Assembly (NCBI GenBank): GCA_951813615.1
Contig: OX638377.1
Span: 1,550,001-1,614,000 of the forward strand
DNA: 64,000 nucleotides
Reading direction: 5' to 3'
Source of the DNA: an uncultured Latescibacterota bacterium
Lineage (GTDB): Bacteria > Latescibacterota > UBA2968 > UBA8231
The position numbers were made by a program, and so were the translations under genes. The notes below the pieces were generated by a model. The model did no database searches. It was not told the origin of the DNA and was given only the letters and a program-made list of their open reading frames with translations. This document shows positions 51,760 through 61,286 of this stretch, one piece after another (within the stretch, counting starts at the first letter, position 1; each line of letters opens with the position of its first letter).

Positions 51760-54426
51760 ATGCTTAAACCCGCTACCAAAAACGCGCTCGTCGTCGCTTG
51801 GGTCGCGGCTGCAGAGGTCGGCGCGGCTCCCCTACAAGACGTCGTTTCCCAAACCGGGCACATCCACGCCCTGACCATCTTCGCGCACTTTGCCGATGAG
51901 AGCGGCTTGGGCCGTGAGCTCCCGTCTTTTGCGGCAGAGATTTTCACCGAGCAGCCGGGCAGCCTGACCCATTTCTTTCGAGAGATGTCGCGCGGGCAGT
52001 TCGAACTCACCGGCGAGGTGCTGCCCCGCTGGTACGCGTCCCGCAGTAATGCCGACTCGTACGCAGGCATGGAGGCCGGTTATGGCCGCTTCGCCCGCGA
52101 GATCATCCAAGCCGTTGATGCCGATGTGGATTTTGCCCGCTACGACAACGACGGTCCCGACGGAGTACCCAACTCCGGCGACGACGATGGATACGTGGAT
52201 TACATTTTTATTGTCTCGGCCTCGGCCCCATCGGGTTTTATCGTCGGAGATGCCACAGGCGTTGCCCGGCTTGGGTTAGGCAATGACTTCGTGAGCCAAG
52301 ACCGCGCCCTGCGCGGCGGCTTCATCCGGGTCCAGTCGAAAAGCGGCTCCGTACAGCGCGGGAAGAATTTCGCCGATGCCGTGGGCATCATGGCCCACGA
52401 GTTTGGGCACTTTCTGGGGCTACCCGACTTGTACGATCGCGACCCTGGGACCGAGCCGGACGACGACTCGGGCGGTATTGGCTATTGGGGCTTGATGGGT
52501 CACGGCAATCGAGGCTGGAACGAGGTAGATGGCCCCAATCCCTTTTGCGCTTGGAGCTTGGGACAGCTCGGCTGGCTAGGAGTAAACAACCAACAGCTCA
52601 ACGTGCTGAGCGAAGACCAAGACGACGTAGTCTTTGCCGATGTCAGCGCTGGCGGCGACGTGTATTTGCTGCCCGCATCCGCGCCCGCCGAACACTTTTT
52701 CCTCGTGGCGTTCCGCAGCCGCCAGCACAGCTACTACGAGCGCAATCTGCCCGGCGAAGGCTTGCTGATCTGGCGCATAAATCCCAATCGCAACGGCAAC
52801 AATGTGGAAAACAACAAACAGGTGGACTTAGTGTGCGCCGATGGGCTTTTTAGCGATGCGGGCTTTCCTTTGGGCCGCAAGCCATCCCCGTTTACCGGCC
52901 GCGACAACCTCGACTTTTGGGCGCACGACGACCGCTATCGCGAGGATTTTGGCGGCAACCTTGGCGACGCTACCGACGTGTTTGACGGCGAGCAATTTAC
53001 GGACTTTTGGGCTGCGTCCAATCCGGCGTCTACGACTGGGGTTAGCGTGACCCACATCCGCCGCGAGGGCGACCGGGTGGTAGCCGACCTCAAGCTGCAA
53101 GATCGCCGCCGCGCCGGCCCCATTACCGACATGGAAATCTGGAGAGACCGCATTGAACTCGTCGGCGACGTGACCGTCTTGCCCGGAGGACATCTCGATG
53201 TTCGCACTAGTGCGGAGGTGCTAGTGGGGTCAGACGCGCTGGCTGCGGGTGCGGATACGGCGCGCGTGGAGCTGATAGTGTACGGCGAGCTCAGCGTCGG
53301 CGTTGGGGGGCAGGGGCAGACCGTTTTCCGCTCGGCGGCAGCCGATCCACAGCCCGGAGATTGGCAGGGGATCGTGCTGCAGCCAACGGCTTCGGCCTAT
53401 TTGCGCAGCGTCCTCATCGACCATGCCCACCATGGCCTATTGGCTAAGGAAATCGACCACGCCATTACCTTAGAAGATGTGACAATCCGCCACGCTAGCG
53501 CGGACGGCATTCGCTTAGAAAAGGTCGAAGAGGAGATTCTTTTAGATCGCGTGCACGTCGAGGAAGCGGGGGGAGTGGGCATTTGGATCGCCGGTCCGGG
53601 CTTGACGCGGATAAACCAAGCCGAGCTGCACGACAATGGCCGCGCTGGTCTCTGGCGCGAGGGCGGGTATTTGTCGTTGCTCGACAGTCGTTTCAACACC
53701 AACGGCTCGGCTGTGCCCGAGGAGGCCAACTTGGTCTTGGGGCGGAGTGCCAGCGGCAAGGTGGCGGGCAATGCGTTTGCCGGTGTAATCGGGATTTACT
53801 GCGTGGAGACGCGAGAGGTCGAAATCGAGAACAACGAGCTGTACAATCACGAGGTCGGCCTTTGGACTAGAAGTGCGCGCCCGCGCATTGTGCGCAATCA
53901 ATTCTTCCGCAATGCGTTGGCCCTGCGGGTGGAGGGAAGCGTGGTGCCGGCGCGGCTGGTCTTGAACGGCGTCCAAGACGGCGAGCAGTTAATCGACAAT
54001 CAAACCGATCAACCGCTGCAGGCGATCAACAATTGGTGGGGGAACGAGGACGAGAGCTGGATTGAAGCCCGGATCAGCGGCGATGTCAACTGGCGGCCCT
54101 TCCTCAACTTCGACCCGCGCATACCGCTGAACTTTGCTTTAGGACAGAATTATCCCAACCCGTTCAACGCGGGTACGCAAATCGACTATCAAATCGGGAT
54201 CAACGACCCCATTGTCGCCGGCCAGACCATGGTCGAATTGGAAGTCCGTACCTTGACCGGTGGCTTGGTGCGGCACTTAGTTGAGGGGTTGGCAGCCCCA
54301 GGGTTGTACAGCACGTCTTGGGATGGCCGCGACGAGCAGGGGGAGCGCGTGGCCAGTGGCATGTATTACTATGTGTTGCGCGTCGGGCCGATCGCCTACG
54401 CTAAAAAAATGGTCTTTATCAAATGA
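51760..54426 (+). CDS. secreted M6-type metalloprotease with beta-helix and C-terminal sorting domain
   Basis: 888 residues from ATG 51760; TTG 51727 is an alternative. Signal peptide (NALVVAWVAAAEVGAA), M6 peptidase with MAHEFGHFLGLPDLYD near residue 211 and [19 protein letters not shown], a shortened beta-helix region (about 480-760), and the C-terminal domain NYPNPFNAGTQIDYQI with WDGRDEQGERVASGMYYYVL. It is a paralogue of the protein at 31.2 kb, with the same domain order. It probably degrades extracellular proteins. The stop overlaps the nadB ATG (ATGA). Confidence 0.88.
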   Translation: MLKPATKNALVVAWVAAAEVGAAPLQDVVSQTGHIHALTIFAHFADESGLGRELPSFAAEIFTEQPGSLTHFFREMSRGQFELTGEVLPRWYASRSNADSYAGMEAGYGRFAREIIQAVDADVDFARYDNDGPDGVPNSGDDDGYVDYIFIVSASAPSGFIVGDATGVARLGLGNDFVSQDRALRGGFIRVQSKSGSVQRGKNFADAVGIMAHEFGHFLGLPDLYDRDPGTEPDDDSGGIGYWGLMGHGNRGWNEVDGPNPFCAWSLGQLGWLGVNNQQLNVLSEDQDDVVFADVSAGGDVYLLPASAPAEHFFLVAFRSRQHSYYERNLPGEGLLIWRINPNRNGNNVENNKQVDLVCADGLFSDAGFPLGRKPSPFTGRDNLDFWAHDDRYREDFGGNLGDATDVFDGEQFTDFWAASNPASTTGVSVTHIRREGDRVVADLKLQDRRRAGPITDMEIWRDRIELVGDVTVLPGGHLDVRTSAEVLVGSDALAAGADTARVELIVYGELSVGVGGQGQTVFRSAAADPQPGDWQGIVLQPTASAYLRSVLIDHAHHGLLAKEIDHAITLEDVTIRHASADGIRLEKVEEEILLDRVHVEEAGGVGIWIAGPGLTRINQAELHDNGRAGLWREGGYLSLLDSRFNTNGSAVPEEANLVLGRSASGKVAGNAFAGVIGIYCVETREVEIENNELYNHEVGLWTRSARPRIVRNQFFRNALALRVEGSVVPARLVLNGVQDGEQLIDNQTDQPLQAINNWWGNEDESWIEARISGDVNWRPFLNFDPRIPLNFALGQNYPNPFNAGTQIDYQIGINDPIVAGQTMVELEVRTLTGGLVRHLVEGLAAPGLYSTSWDGRDEQGERVASGMYYYVLRVGPIAYAKKMVFIK

Positions 54427-55982
54427 AAATCGAGGCGGATCATCTAGTTCTCGGCAGCGGTATTGCCGGTTTGTTCTTTGCTCTCAAGGCCGCTCAGCAC
54501 GGGTCCGTGGCCGTGGTGACCAAGCGCGAGCGGCGCGAGTCTAACACCCAATACGCGCAAGGCGGCATTGCTGCGGTCATGGATGCGGCCGATTTGGTTG
54601 CGAGCCACGCGCAGGACACGCTTGCGGCGGGCGCTGGCCTGTGCGATTGCACGGTTGTCGAAGGGGTGGTGGCTGAAGGGCCGGAGGTGGTGGATGAGCT
54701 GCTGGCGATTGGTGCGCAGTTCAACGAAGCGCGGCCTGGGGTGCTGGCGTTGGGGCGCGAAGGAGGGCACGCCCACGCGCGGGTCGTGCACGCGGACGAT
54801 ATGACTGGCCGTGAGGTGACGCGCGCCTTGGTCGCAGCCGTGCAAGCGCTGCCACAGGTGACTTTGTACGATCACCATTTGGCTATAGACTTAATTGTGG
54901 ACGATCAGCGGCGCTGCCACGGGGCTTGGGTATTGGACTCGCAGCAAGCCGACCCCATCGCCGCGGTGGCTCCGGTTACGCTGCTGGCTACGGGCGGCTG
55001 CGGGCAGGTCTTTTTGCATACGACCAATCCGCGCGTGGCTTCCGGCGATGGGATTGCCATGGCTTGGCGGGCTGGAACTAGGGTGAGCAACATGGAGTTT
55101 ATGCAGTTTCACCCGACGATGCTCTACGATCCGGGGCGGCCCTCGTTCTTGATTACCGAGGCTTTGCGCGGCTTTGGTGCCGTGCTGATTGACGAGCGCG
55201 GCGCGGCGTTTACCGACCCATTGCAGACGCGCGATGTGGTGTCGCGGGCGATTGTCGCGCAGATGCAGCAAAGCGGTGCCGAGTGCGTCTATTTGGATGT
55301 CACCGGCCAAGACGACGACCAGACTCGACGCCGCTTTCCGAACATTTATCAGCATTGTCTGGGGATGGGCGTGGACATGACCAAGACGCCGATTCCGGTG
55401 GTGCCCGCGGCCCATTATAGCTGCGGTGGGGTGTGGACCGATGTGTACGGTCAGACGGATATTGCGGGTCTATACGCGGCCGGCGAGGTGGCGATGAGTG
55501 GGTTCCAGGGGGCCAATCGGCTAGCGAGCAATTCGCTGTTGGAAGGGTTGGTTTTTGCGCGTCGCGCTGTCGAGCATGCCAGTACCGTCGCGCCCGTGGC
55601 TGTGGGGCGGTTCGAGATGGAACATAGGGGCGATGCCGTTGCGCCTGATGCACTGGAGGAGCGGCGGGAATTATTGCGGCGCTTGATGTGGGACGAGGTG
55701 GGCATCGTACGCAGCGACTGCGGCTTACAGCGGGCTTGTGAAGAGACGGAGCGGATGGTGCGAGAAATTGAAGCTTTGTACAGCGAGCACCGGCTCGACG
55801 CCGAGCTAGTCCAGCTACGCAGCTTGGCGACCGTGGCTCAGCTCATTGCCCGCTCGGCGCGGCAGCGCTTGGAAAGCCGCGGCGTCCACTACAACTGCGA
55901 CCACCCAACGCGCGACGATGTTTGCTGGCAGAGGCCGACGCTGCTGGTGAAGGATCGGGTAGCGGCGTCAAAAGTACACTAG
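54423..55982 (+). CDS. nadB: L-aspartate oxidase
   Basis: 519 residues. FAD dinucleotide-binding HLVLGSGIAGLFFALKA, TQYAQGGIAAV, GGHAHARVVHADDMTG (catalytic region), EFMQFHPTMLYDPGRPSFL, PAAHYSCGGVWTDVYG, GFQGANRLASNSLLE. It oxidises L-aspartate to iminoaspartate, the first step of NAD biosynthesis. nadA and nadC are not in the window. The start overlaps the end of the M6 protease gene, an odd coupling of a housekeeping gene to a secreted protease. Confidence 0.94.
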   Translation: MKIEADHLVLGSGIAGLFFALKAAQHGSVAVVTKRERRESNTQYAQGGIAAVMDAADLVASHAQDTLAAGAGLCDCTVVEGVVAEGPEVVDELLAIGAQFNEARPGVLALGREGGHAHARVVHADDMTGREVTRALVAAVQALPQVTLYDHHLAIDLIVDDQRRCHGAWVLDSQQADPIAAVAPVTLLATGGCGQVFLHTTNPRVASGDGIAMAWRAGTRVSNMEFMQFHPTMLYDPGRPSFLITEALRGFGAVLIDERGAAFTDPLQTRDVVSRAIVAQMQQSGAECVYLDVTGQDDDQTRRRFPNIYQHCLGMGVDMTKTPIPVVPAAHYSCGGVWTDVYGQTDIAGLYAAGEVAMSGFQGANRLASNSLLEGLVFARRAVEHASTVAPVAVGRFEMEHRGDAVAPDALEERRELLRRLMWDEVGIVRSDCGLQRACEETERMVREIEALYSEHRLDAELVQLRSLATVAQLIARSARQRLESRGVHYNCDHPTRDDVCWQRPTLLVKDRVAASKVH

Positions 55983-56060
55983 CGCCGCCGCTTTATCTAA
56001 TAGACCCCGTACGTAAATCAGTGTTAGGGACAACGAGAGATCGTCCATTCGTTCCATGCG

Positions 56061-57350
56061 CTAATTGTTCGCCATGCGGTGCTGCGCCACGCGGTGCCAG
56101 CACCAGCCGAGCAAGAGCAGTCCCAAGCCGCTAAGCCAGATCGTGCGCTCGACGAAAAACGCCAATCCCAGACAGGCGACGAGGCCCACTATGGCTATCC
56201 ACCGGGGATAGAGCCGTTGATCGGCTGGCAAGCGCAGGGCGCAGAAGTTGGTGATGGCGTAATAGACCAGAATAGTGAAGGCGCTAAAGGACCAGGTGGT
56301 CTTGATGTTGCCTACGAGGACTAGCCCGGTGATCGCCAGCCCAACGACCACCACGGCAATAGAGGGCGTAGTCTGATCCCGATTGAGGCGGGCAAGCGCC
56401 CGGGGCATATCCCCACGGCGGCCCATGGCCAGCAGGACTCGCGACAGACCGAGGATTAGGTTGAGCAGCACTCCGGCCATAGCGGTGATAGCCCCCAAAG
56501 CTAGGAGCCAAGAAATGCCGGGCGCGTCAAAAGTGTGGGCGATGACCTTTAGGGGAGCGGCCTTGTCCATGGTGGCCGCGTAGAACGCCTCCGACCCTAC
56601 GGCGGCTATGGCGACGGCACCGACGCCGATGTAGAGCATCATAGAAATCAGCAGCACGGCGATGATGGCGCGGGGGATTGTCTTGCGGGGTTGACGCACT
56701 TCTTCGCCAAGTGTGGCGATGCGACCGTAGCCCGTATAGGCGACGAACATCAGGGCGCTGGCTTGTAATAGGGCAGACCAGCCTTGTTCTCCCAAGAATG
56801 GGGTCAAGTGCAGGTTATGCAGGGCGCTGGGAGTGCCGGCGAAGATGAAGGCGAGCAGCGAGCAAAGCGTCGCGGCGACGATGGCGATGTTGACCTTGTT
56901 GGTGCGGTTGATGCCTAGGAGGGAGATGAGGGTGAGTACTAGCACGGCTGCCAAGGCGACCGGGGTGATAGATGCGGCCTGATCTAGTGCGTTGAGCAGG
57001 TAGCCGGCCAGTCCCATCGCTGCGGTGGCTGCGGTCGCGCTCTTGGCGCAGATGAACATCCACCCGGCGGTAAAGCCGATGGCTGGTGAAGCGTACTCAT
57101 AGCCGTATTGGTACGTGCCGCCGCTGAGCGGATGACTGGCAGCTAGCTGGGCGCTGGACAGGCCGTTGCAGAGGGCGACCAGCGCCCCGATGGCGATGGC
57201 GACGAGGACCGCCGGGCCAGCGATGCCAGCGCCAATGCCAATGCTGACAAAGACGCCGGTGCCGACAATCGAACCCAAGCCGAGGGCAATGGTGCCGATT
57301 AGCCCAAGCTCGGGACGCAGGCGTTGGGATGGGGTGGGTGTGGAGGCCAT
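56061..57350 (-). CDS. APC-family amino acid permease
   Basis: 429 residues with about 12 membrane segments. LGLGSIVGTGVFVSIGIGAG is the TM1 signature of APC transporters, SGGTYQYGYEYASPAIGFTA the TM3 region, and GYGRIATLGEEVRQPRKTIPR the loop before TM7. It probably imports amino acids by proton or exchange coupling. The transported amino acid is not readable. It is convergent with nadB and divergent from the Cache genes. Confidence 0.9.
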   Translation of the reverse strand: MASTPTPSQRLRPELGLIGTIALGLGSIVGTGVFVSIGIGAGIAGPAVLVAIAIGALVALCNGLSSAQLAASHPLSGGTYQYGYEYASPAIGFTAGWMFICAKSATAATAAMGLAGYLLNALDQAASITPVALAAVLVLTLISLLGINRTNKVNIAIVAATLCSLLAFIFAGTPSALHNLHLTPFLGEQGWSALLQASALMFVAYTGYGRIATLGEEVRQPRKTIPRAIIAVLLISMMLYIGVGAVAIAAVGSEAFYAATMDKAAPLKVIAHTFDAPGISWLLALGAITAMAGVLLNLILGLSRVLLAMGRRGDMPRALARLNRDQTTPSIAVVVVGLAITGLVLVGNIKTTWSFSAFTILVYYAITNFCALRLPADQRLYPRWIAIVGLVACLGLAFFVERTIWLSGLGLLLLGWCWHRVAQHRMANN

Positions 57351-57489
57351 GTGAGCAAATATAATCTGGCGGCGCGCTCGCGTCCTATACGTTTACTAGG
57401 AAGGGAAAAGAGCCGATGTGCCTTGACTATATACTTAAAGCCTCTTTACGTACTATTTACCACTCATTAACTAACTACGGGAGGAAATC

Positions 57490-58035
57490 ATGCTCCGAAT
57501 ATTGTTATTTGTCCTAATTGCGATAGGGCTGCTCGGTGAAGCAGAGAAAGCCGCTGCCGCCGCAAGGGATGTGGTAGATCGAGAGACGTTGAAGAATTTC
57601 GTGCTGGAAGCGAAGAGCCTGCTGGATTCTGCACAAGACGAAGCGGAGCGGACGGCCATTTTGGAGTCCTTCAGGACCGACGAAAAATGGAAGCATGGGC
57701 CGATTTATATCTTCATCACCGGTTTTGACGGCACGGGCTTCTTCCACGCGACCCAACCCGAGCGCGAAGGGGTCAATGGTATCGACACAGAAGACAGCAA
57801 TGGCGTCAAGGTCACACAGCAGAATATCGCGGCGGCACAAGCCGGGGGCGGCTTTACGGAATACCTCTGGGATAATCCAGCGATAGAAGGCGAGGATGAA
57901 TCCCCCAAGATAAGCTACGTGGCCCCCATCGAGATCGAGGGTACATCCTATTACATTGGCGCTGGATTGTATCTCACTGAAGATCAGACGAATGTCGCGC
58001 CCATTTCGTGGGGTAGCTTGAAAGGACAGGTATAA
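57490..58035 (+). CDS. exported single-Cache domain protein, copy 1
   Basis: 181 residues. Signal peptide (MLRILLFVLIAIGLLG, AAAA), then a small Cache (sCache_2-type) sensor fold: RETLKNFVLEAKSLLDSA, GPIYIFITGFDGTGFFHA, GGGFTEYLWDNPAIEGEDE, SPKISYVAPIEIEGTSYYIG, AGLY. Cache domains bind small ligands, usually as part of chemoreceptors or kinases. Here the domain stands alone, so it may be a periplasmic ligand-binding partner. GGGAGG precedes the ATG. Confidence 0.82.
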   Translation: MLRILLFVLIAIGLLGEAEKAAAAARDVVDRETLKNFVLEAKSLLDSAQDEAERTAILESFRTDEKWKHGPIYIFITGFDGTGFFHATQPEREGVNGIDTEDSNGVKVTQQNIAAAQAGGGFTEYLWDNPAIEGEDESPKISYVAPIEIEGTSYYIGAGLYLTEDQTNVAPISWGSLKGQV

Positions 58036-58117
58036 ACCACAAGGCAGAGGGCGAGCCTATACCTAAAGCCCTTTTTATGTACTAGTACCACTCATTAACC
58101 GACTGTGGGAGGAAATC

Positions 58118-58663
58118 ATGATCCGAGTATTGTCATTTGTCCTAGTTGCGATAGGGCTGCTCGGTGGAGCAGAGAAAGCCGCTGCTGCCGCAAGGAATGT
58201 GGTGGATCGAGAAACGTTGAAGAATTTCGTGCTGGAAGCGAAGAGCCTGCTGGAGTCTGCGCAAGACGAAGCGGCACGGACGGCCATTTTGGAGTCCTTC
58301 AGGACCGACGAAGAATGGCGACATGGGCCAATTTATATTTTCATCGTCGATCTTGACGGCACGAACTTCTTCCATGCGACCACCCCTTCGCGCGAAGGGG
58401 TCAATAATATCAACCAAGAAGACAGCAATGGCGTTAAGATCGTCCAGCAGGCTATTGTGGTGGTACAAGCTGGGGGCGGCTTTGTGGAATATCTTTGGGA
58501 TAATCCCGCAATCGAAGGCGAAGACGAATCCCCCAAGGTAAGCTACGTGGCCCCCATCGAGATTGATGGTACATCCTATTACATTGGCGCTGGGTTGTAT
58601 CCTACTGCAGAGCAGACGAATGTAATGCCCATTTCGTGGGGTAGCCTGAAAGGACAGGTGTAA
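58118..58663 (+). CDS. exported single-Cache domain protein, copy 2
   Basis: 181 residues, paralogue of the gene 82 bp upstream with the same signal peptide and Cache core (GGGFVEYLWDNPAIEGEDES). Differences cluster in the ligand-facing middle (IFIVDLDGTNFFHATTPSRE versus the copy 1 GFDGTGFFHATQP). This suggests divergence of ligand specificity. It ends 3 bp before the guaA start, so guaA may be co-transcribed with it. Confidence 0.82.
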   Translation: MIRVLSFVLVAIGLLGGAEKAAAAARNVVDRETLKNFVLEAKSLLESAQDEAARTAILESFRTDEEWRHGPIYIFIVDLDGTNFFHATTPSREGVNNINQEDSNGVKIVQQAIVVVQAGGGFVEYLWDNPAIEGEDESPKVSYVAPIEIDGTSYYIGAGLYPTAEQTNVMPISWGSLKGQV

Positions 58664-58666
58664 ACC

Positions 58667-60472
58667 TTGAGCATCGTCGTCCTCGACTTCGGCGGGCAGT
58701 ACGCCCACCTGATTGCCAACCGCATTCGCCGCCTTCGCGTCCATGCTGAGATCCGCTCGCCAGAGACCGCGGTTGCCGATTTGCAAGACGCCGACGGGTT
58801 GATTCTGTCGGGCGGCCCGGCCAGCGTCTATGACCCGGAAGCCCCGGCGTACAATCCCGAAATTTTGGCGATGGGCAAGCCGATCCTGGGCTTGTGCTAT
58901 GGCCATCAACTGATCTGCCACCGTTTGGGCGGCCAAGTCGAGATGGGGGAGACTCACGAGTTTGGCGCGGCCTATCTGCACGTCCACAAGGCAGAGGGGG
59001 TGCTGGCCGGGTTGGACGTGCGCGAGCGGGTGTGGATGAGCCATCGCGACCACGTCGCGGCTCTGCCGCCTGGGTTTGCCGTCTTGGGGGCGACCGAGGA
59101 CTGCCCGGTGGCGGCAATGGGCGACGCCGAGCGCAAGATATACGGCTTGCAGTTCCATCCAGAAGTGACGCACACTGTCCGGGGCATGGATATTCTCGAT
59201 AACTTTGCCGCGCTGTGCGGTGCTGAGCGGAACTGGACGATGGAGCGCTACACCGAGCAGACGATAAAGCGGCTCCAAGAGCAGGCGAAGGGGCGCAATG
59301 TCTTTCTATTCGTCAGCGGCGGGGTCGATTCGTCGGTGGCGTTTCTCCTACTCAACCGCGCCTTGGGCACCGAGCGGGTGCTGGGCTTGCACATTGACAA
59401 CGGCTTTATGCGCGAGGGCGAGACCGCGATGGTCGAGCGGCTGATGAAGGGCGCGGGCCTGCACAATCTGGAAGTCGTCGATGCCAGCGCGGAATTTCTC
59501 GCCGCCACAGCGGGGATTGCCGACCCAGAGGAAAAGCGGCGGCAGATTGGCGAGGAGTTCATCCGCGTCCGCGACCGGGCGCTGGCAGCGCTGGCGCTGG
59601 ACCCGGACGAGTGGCTGTTGGGCCAGGGGACGCTCTATACGGATACGATTGAGTCCGGCGGCACGGAAAACGCCGCGGTCATCAAGACCCACCACAATCG
59701 CGTCGGTGTCATCGATCAGCTCTTGGCCGAGGGCAAGGTCGTCGAGCCGCTAGATCAGCTCTACAAGGACGAGGCGCGCACCTTGGGCGAGACGCTCGGC
59801 TTGCCGCACCACTTGGTCTGGCGGCATCCGTTCCCAGGGCCGGGGCTGGCGGTTCGGGCTTTGTGCAGCGATGGGCCAGACTCAGAGAGCGCTGATAATG
59901 GCTTGGCTCACGAAACGGTTGCCGAGGCGCAGAAAGTAGCGGCGACATTCGGTCTGGCGCTCGATGTGCTGCCGTTGCGCAGCGTCGGCGTGCAGGGCGA
60001 TTCGCGGACCTACGCGCATCCAGCGGTTGTTACCGGCCAGCGCGAGTGGAAGACGTTGGAGGCGCTGTCCACCGAGCTGACCAATAACTTCCCGTCAATC
60101 AATCGGGTGATCTACCTGCTGGGGCCGACACCGCGACCGCAGCAAAACATCAAAGCGGGGTATTTAACGCGCGATCGACTCGATCTCCTGCGTCGGGCCG
60201 ATACTATCAGCATGGAGGCGTTGGAGCGCCACGGGCTGATGGAAGAAGTAACCCAGATGCCGACGGTGCTGCTGCCGCTGTCGTCTGATGGGGTGCAAGA
60301 GAGCGTGGTGTTGCGGCCGATAGCGACTTCCGACTTTATGACTGCGGACTTTTGCCCGTTGCCGCAGGCGTTTTTGGACGACGTGTGCGAGCGGCTGTTG
60401 GCACTAGCGGGGATTGAAGCGGTCTTCTACGACATTACCCACAAGCCGCCGGGCACGGTGGAGTGGGAGTAA
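58667..60472 (+). CDS. guaA: GMP synthase (glutamine-hydrolysing), long type
   Basis: 601 residues from TTG 58667. GATase domain with Cys in GLCYGHQL and FHPEV; ATP-PPase P-loop VSGGVDSS near residue 220; HHNRVGV; and PGPGLAVR. The dimerisation region is about 75 residues longer than in standard bacterial GuaA. It contains VLPLRSVGVQGDSRTY, a second subdomain and ATSDFMTADFCPLP before KPPGTVEWE, the layout of eukaryotic GMPS. It converts XMP to GMP. It follows the Cache duplication by 3 bp. Confidence 0.94.
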   Translation: MSIVVLDFGGQYAHLIANRIRRLRVHAEIRSPETAVADLQDADGLILSGGPASVYDPEAPAYNPEILAMGKPILGLCYGHQLICHRLGGQVEMGETHEFGAAYLHVHKAEGVLAGLDVRERVWMSHRDHVAALPPGFAVLGATEDCPVAAMGDAERKIYGLQFHPEVTHTVRGMDILDNFAALCGAERNWTMERYTEQTIKRLQEQAKGRNVFLFVSGGVDSSVAFLLLNRALGTERVLGLHIDNGFMREGETAMVERLMKGAGLHNLEVVDASAEFLAATAGIADPEEKRRQIGEEFIRVRDRALAALALDPDEWLLGQGTLYTDTIESGGTENAAVIKTHHNRVGVIDQLLAEGKVVEPLDQLYKDEARTLGETLGLPHHLVWRHPFPGPGLAVRALCSDGPDSESADNGLAHETVAEAQKVAATFGLALDVLPLRSVGVQGDSRTYAHPAVVTGQREWKTLEALSTELTNNFPSINRVIYLLGPTPRPQQNIKAGYLTRDRLDLLRRADTISMEALERHGLMEEVTQMPTVLLPLSSDGVQESVVLRPIATSDFMTADFCPLPQAFLDDVCERLLALAGIEAVFYDITHKPPGTVEWE

Positions 60473-60490
60473 AGCCCAAGTGGCGAAAGT

Positions 60491-60829
60491 ATGTTTGACA
60501 CCAGCATCCTCGACGAGGCCATAAGAGCGCGACGCCAGCGGCTAGCGGCCGAGCAAGCCGAGTTGTTCGACTGTGTCCGTCGCACCCTGTTAGAACTGCG
60601 GGAGTCTCTCGGAATTGAGGCCGCGTACATTGTGGGCTCGCTGCGGTCGCCCGATTCTTGGAGAGAGTCGTCCGACATTGACGTGGCCGTGGGAGGCTGC
60701 TCGCCTGTTGTGCTTGAGCTGATGAAAAAACTAGAGGACGCTACCGGCAGAGTAGTGGACGTAATCGACCTCGACCGGCATCCTTCCCCTCAATCCTTTA
60801 CTCAGTCTGGAGTAAAAGTGTATGGATAA
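60491..60829 (+). CDS. MNT-type nucleotidyltransferase (MntA-like)
   Basis: 112 residues. IVGSLRSPDSWRESSDIDVA is the GSx10DxD nucleotidyltransferase motif, and VVDVIDLDRHPSP provides the third acidic residue. Paired with the HEPN-like gene that overlaps it by 8 bp, it would act as an antitoxin that adenylylates the HEPN toxin. It lies 18 bp downstream of guaA. Confidence 0.85.
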   Translation: MFDTSILDEAIRARRQRLAAEQAELFDCVRRTLLELRESLGIEAAYIVGSLRSPDSWRESSDIDVAVGGCSPVVLELMKKLEDATGRVVDVIDLDRHPSPQSFTQSGVKVYG

Positions 60830-61286
60830 AGGGGCTTTCTCAGTTCTAGAAGCGGAGTTGCGAGCGCGTTTCCGGGATGTCAGCCGGATCGGTGATCGCA
60901 TCGAGAAACGCCTAGGCGCGTTTGCCCATAGTGCCGAAGGGATAGACAGCATGGGGTACCAGCTCCACAACCTCTATGGCGCGTTTGAGCAGTTGTTTGA
61001 GGAAGTAGCGCGATTCTTTGAGAACCAAATCGACGAAGCAAGGTATCACGCGGATATGATTAGGCGGATGCAGCTAGAGATCGAGGGCATCCGCCCGGCG
61101 CTCCTATCCGCAGAAACTGCTTCCGACCTAGATGAATTGCGGCGATTCCGCCATCTGTTTCGCCACGCATACACCGCGGATTTGGATCCCGACAAGGTGG
61201 CGGCTTTAGCAGCCAAAGCCGTGTGCATCCAACGCGATTTTACCCAAGACTTTGAGCGATTCTTAGCGCTTTTGCGGCCTGAGTAG
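60822..61286 (+). CDS. HepT-like (HEPN) protein, partner of MNT nucleotidyltransferase
   Basis: 154 residues, all-helical. DELRRFRHLFRHAYTADLD contains the R-x4-6-H motif of HEPN ribonucleases and sits near the C terminus as in larger HepT-like proteins. MGYQLHNLYGAFEQLFEEVA forms the conserved helix. It is the probable toxin of the MNT/HEPN pair, an RNase silenced by AMP addition. It ends 1 bp before the convergent tyrS end. Confidence 0.8.
   Translation: MDKGAFSVLEAELRARFRDVSRIGDRIEKRLGAFAHSAEGIDSMGYQLHNLYGAFEQLFEEVARFFENQIDEARYHADMIRRMQLEIEGIRPALLSAETASDLDELRRFRHLFRHAYTADLDPDKVAALAAKAVCIQRDFTQDFERFLALLRPE

Larger units (their letters stand above)
57430..58669 (+). repeat. direct tandem duplication, unit 628 bp
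   Basis: The segment carrying the upstream region, ribosome site and a whole Cache gene is repeated head to tail with an exact 628-bp offset (ATG 57490 and 58118; TATAC-TAAAGCC motif at 57430 and 58058). The copies are similar but diverged, mostly at third positions and in the N-terminal loops. Confidence 0.85.
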
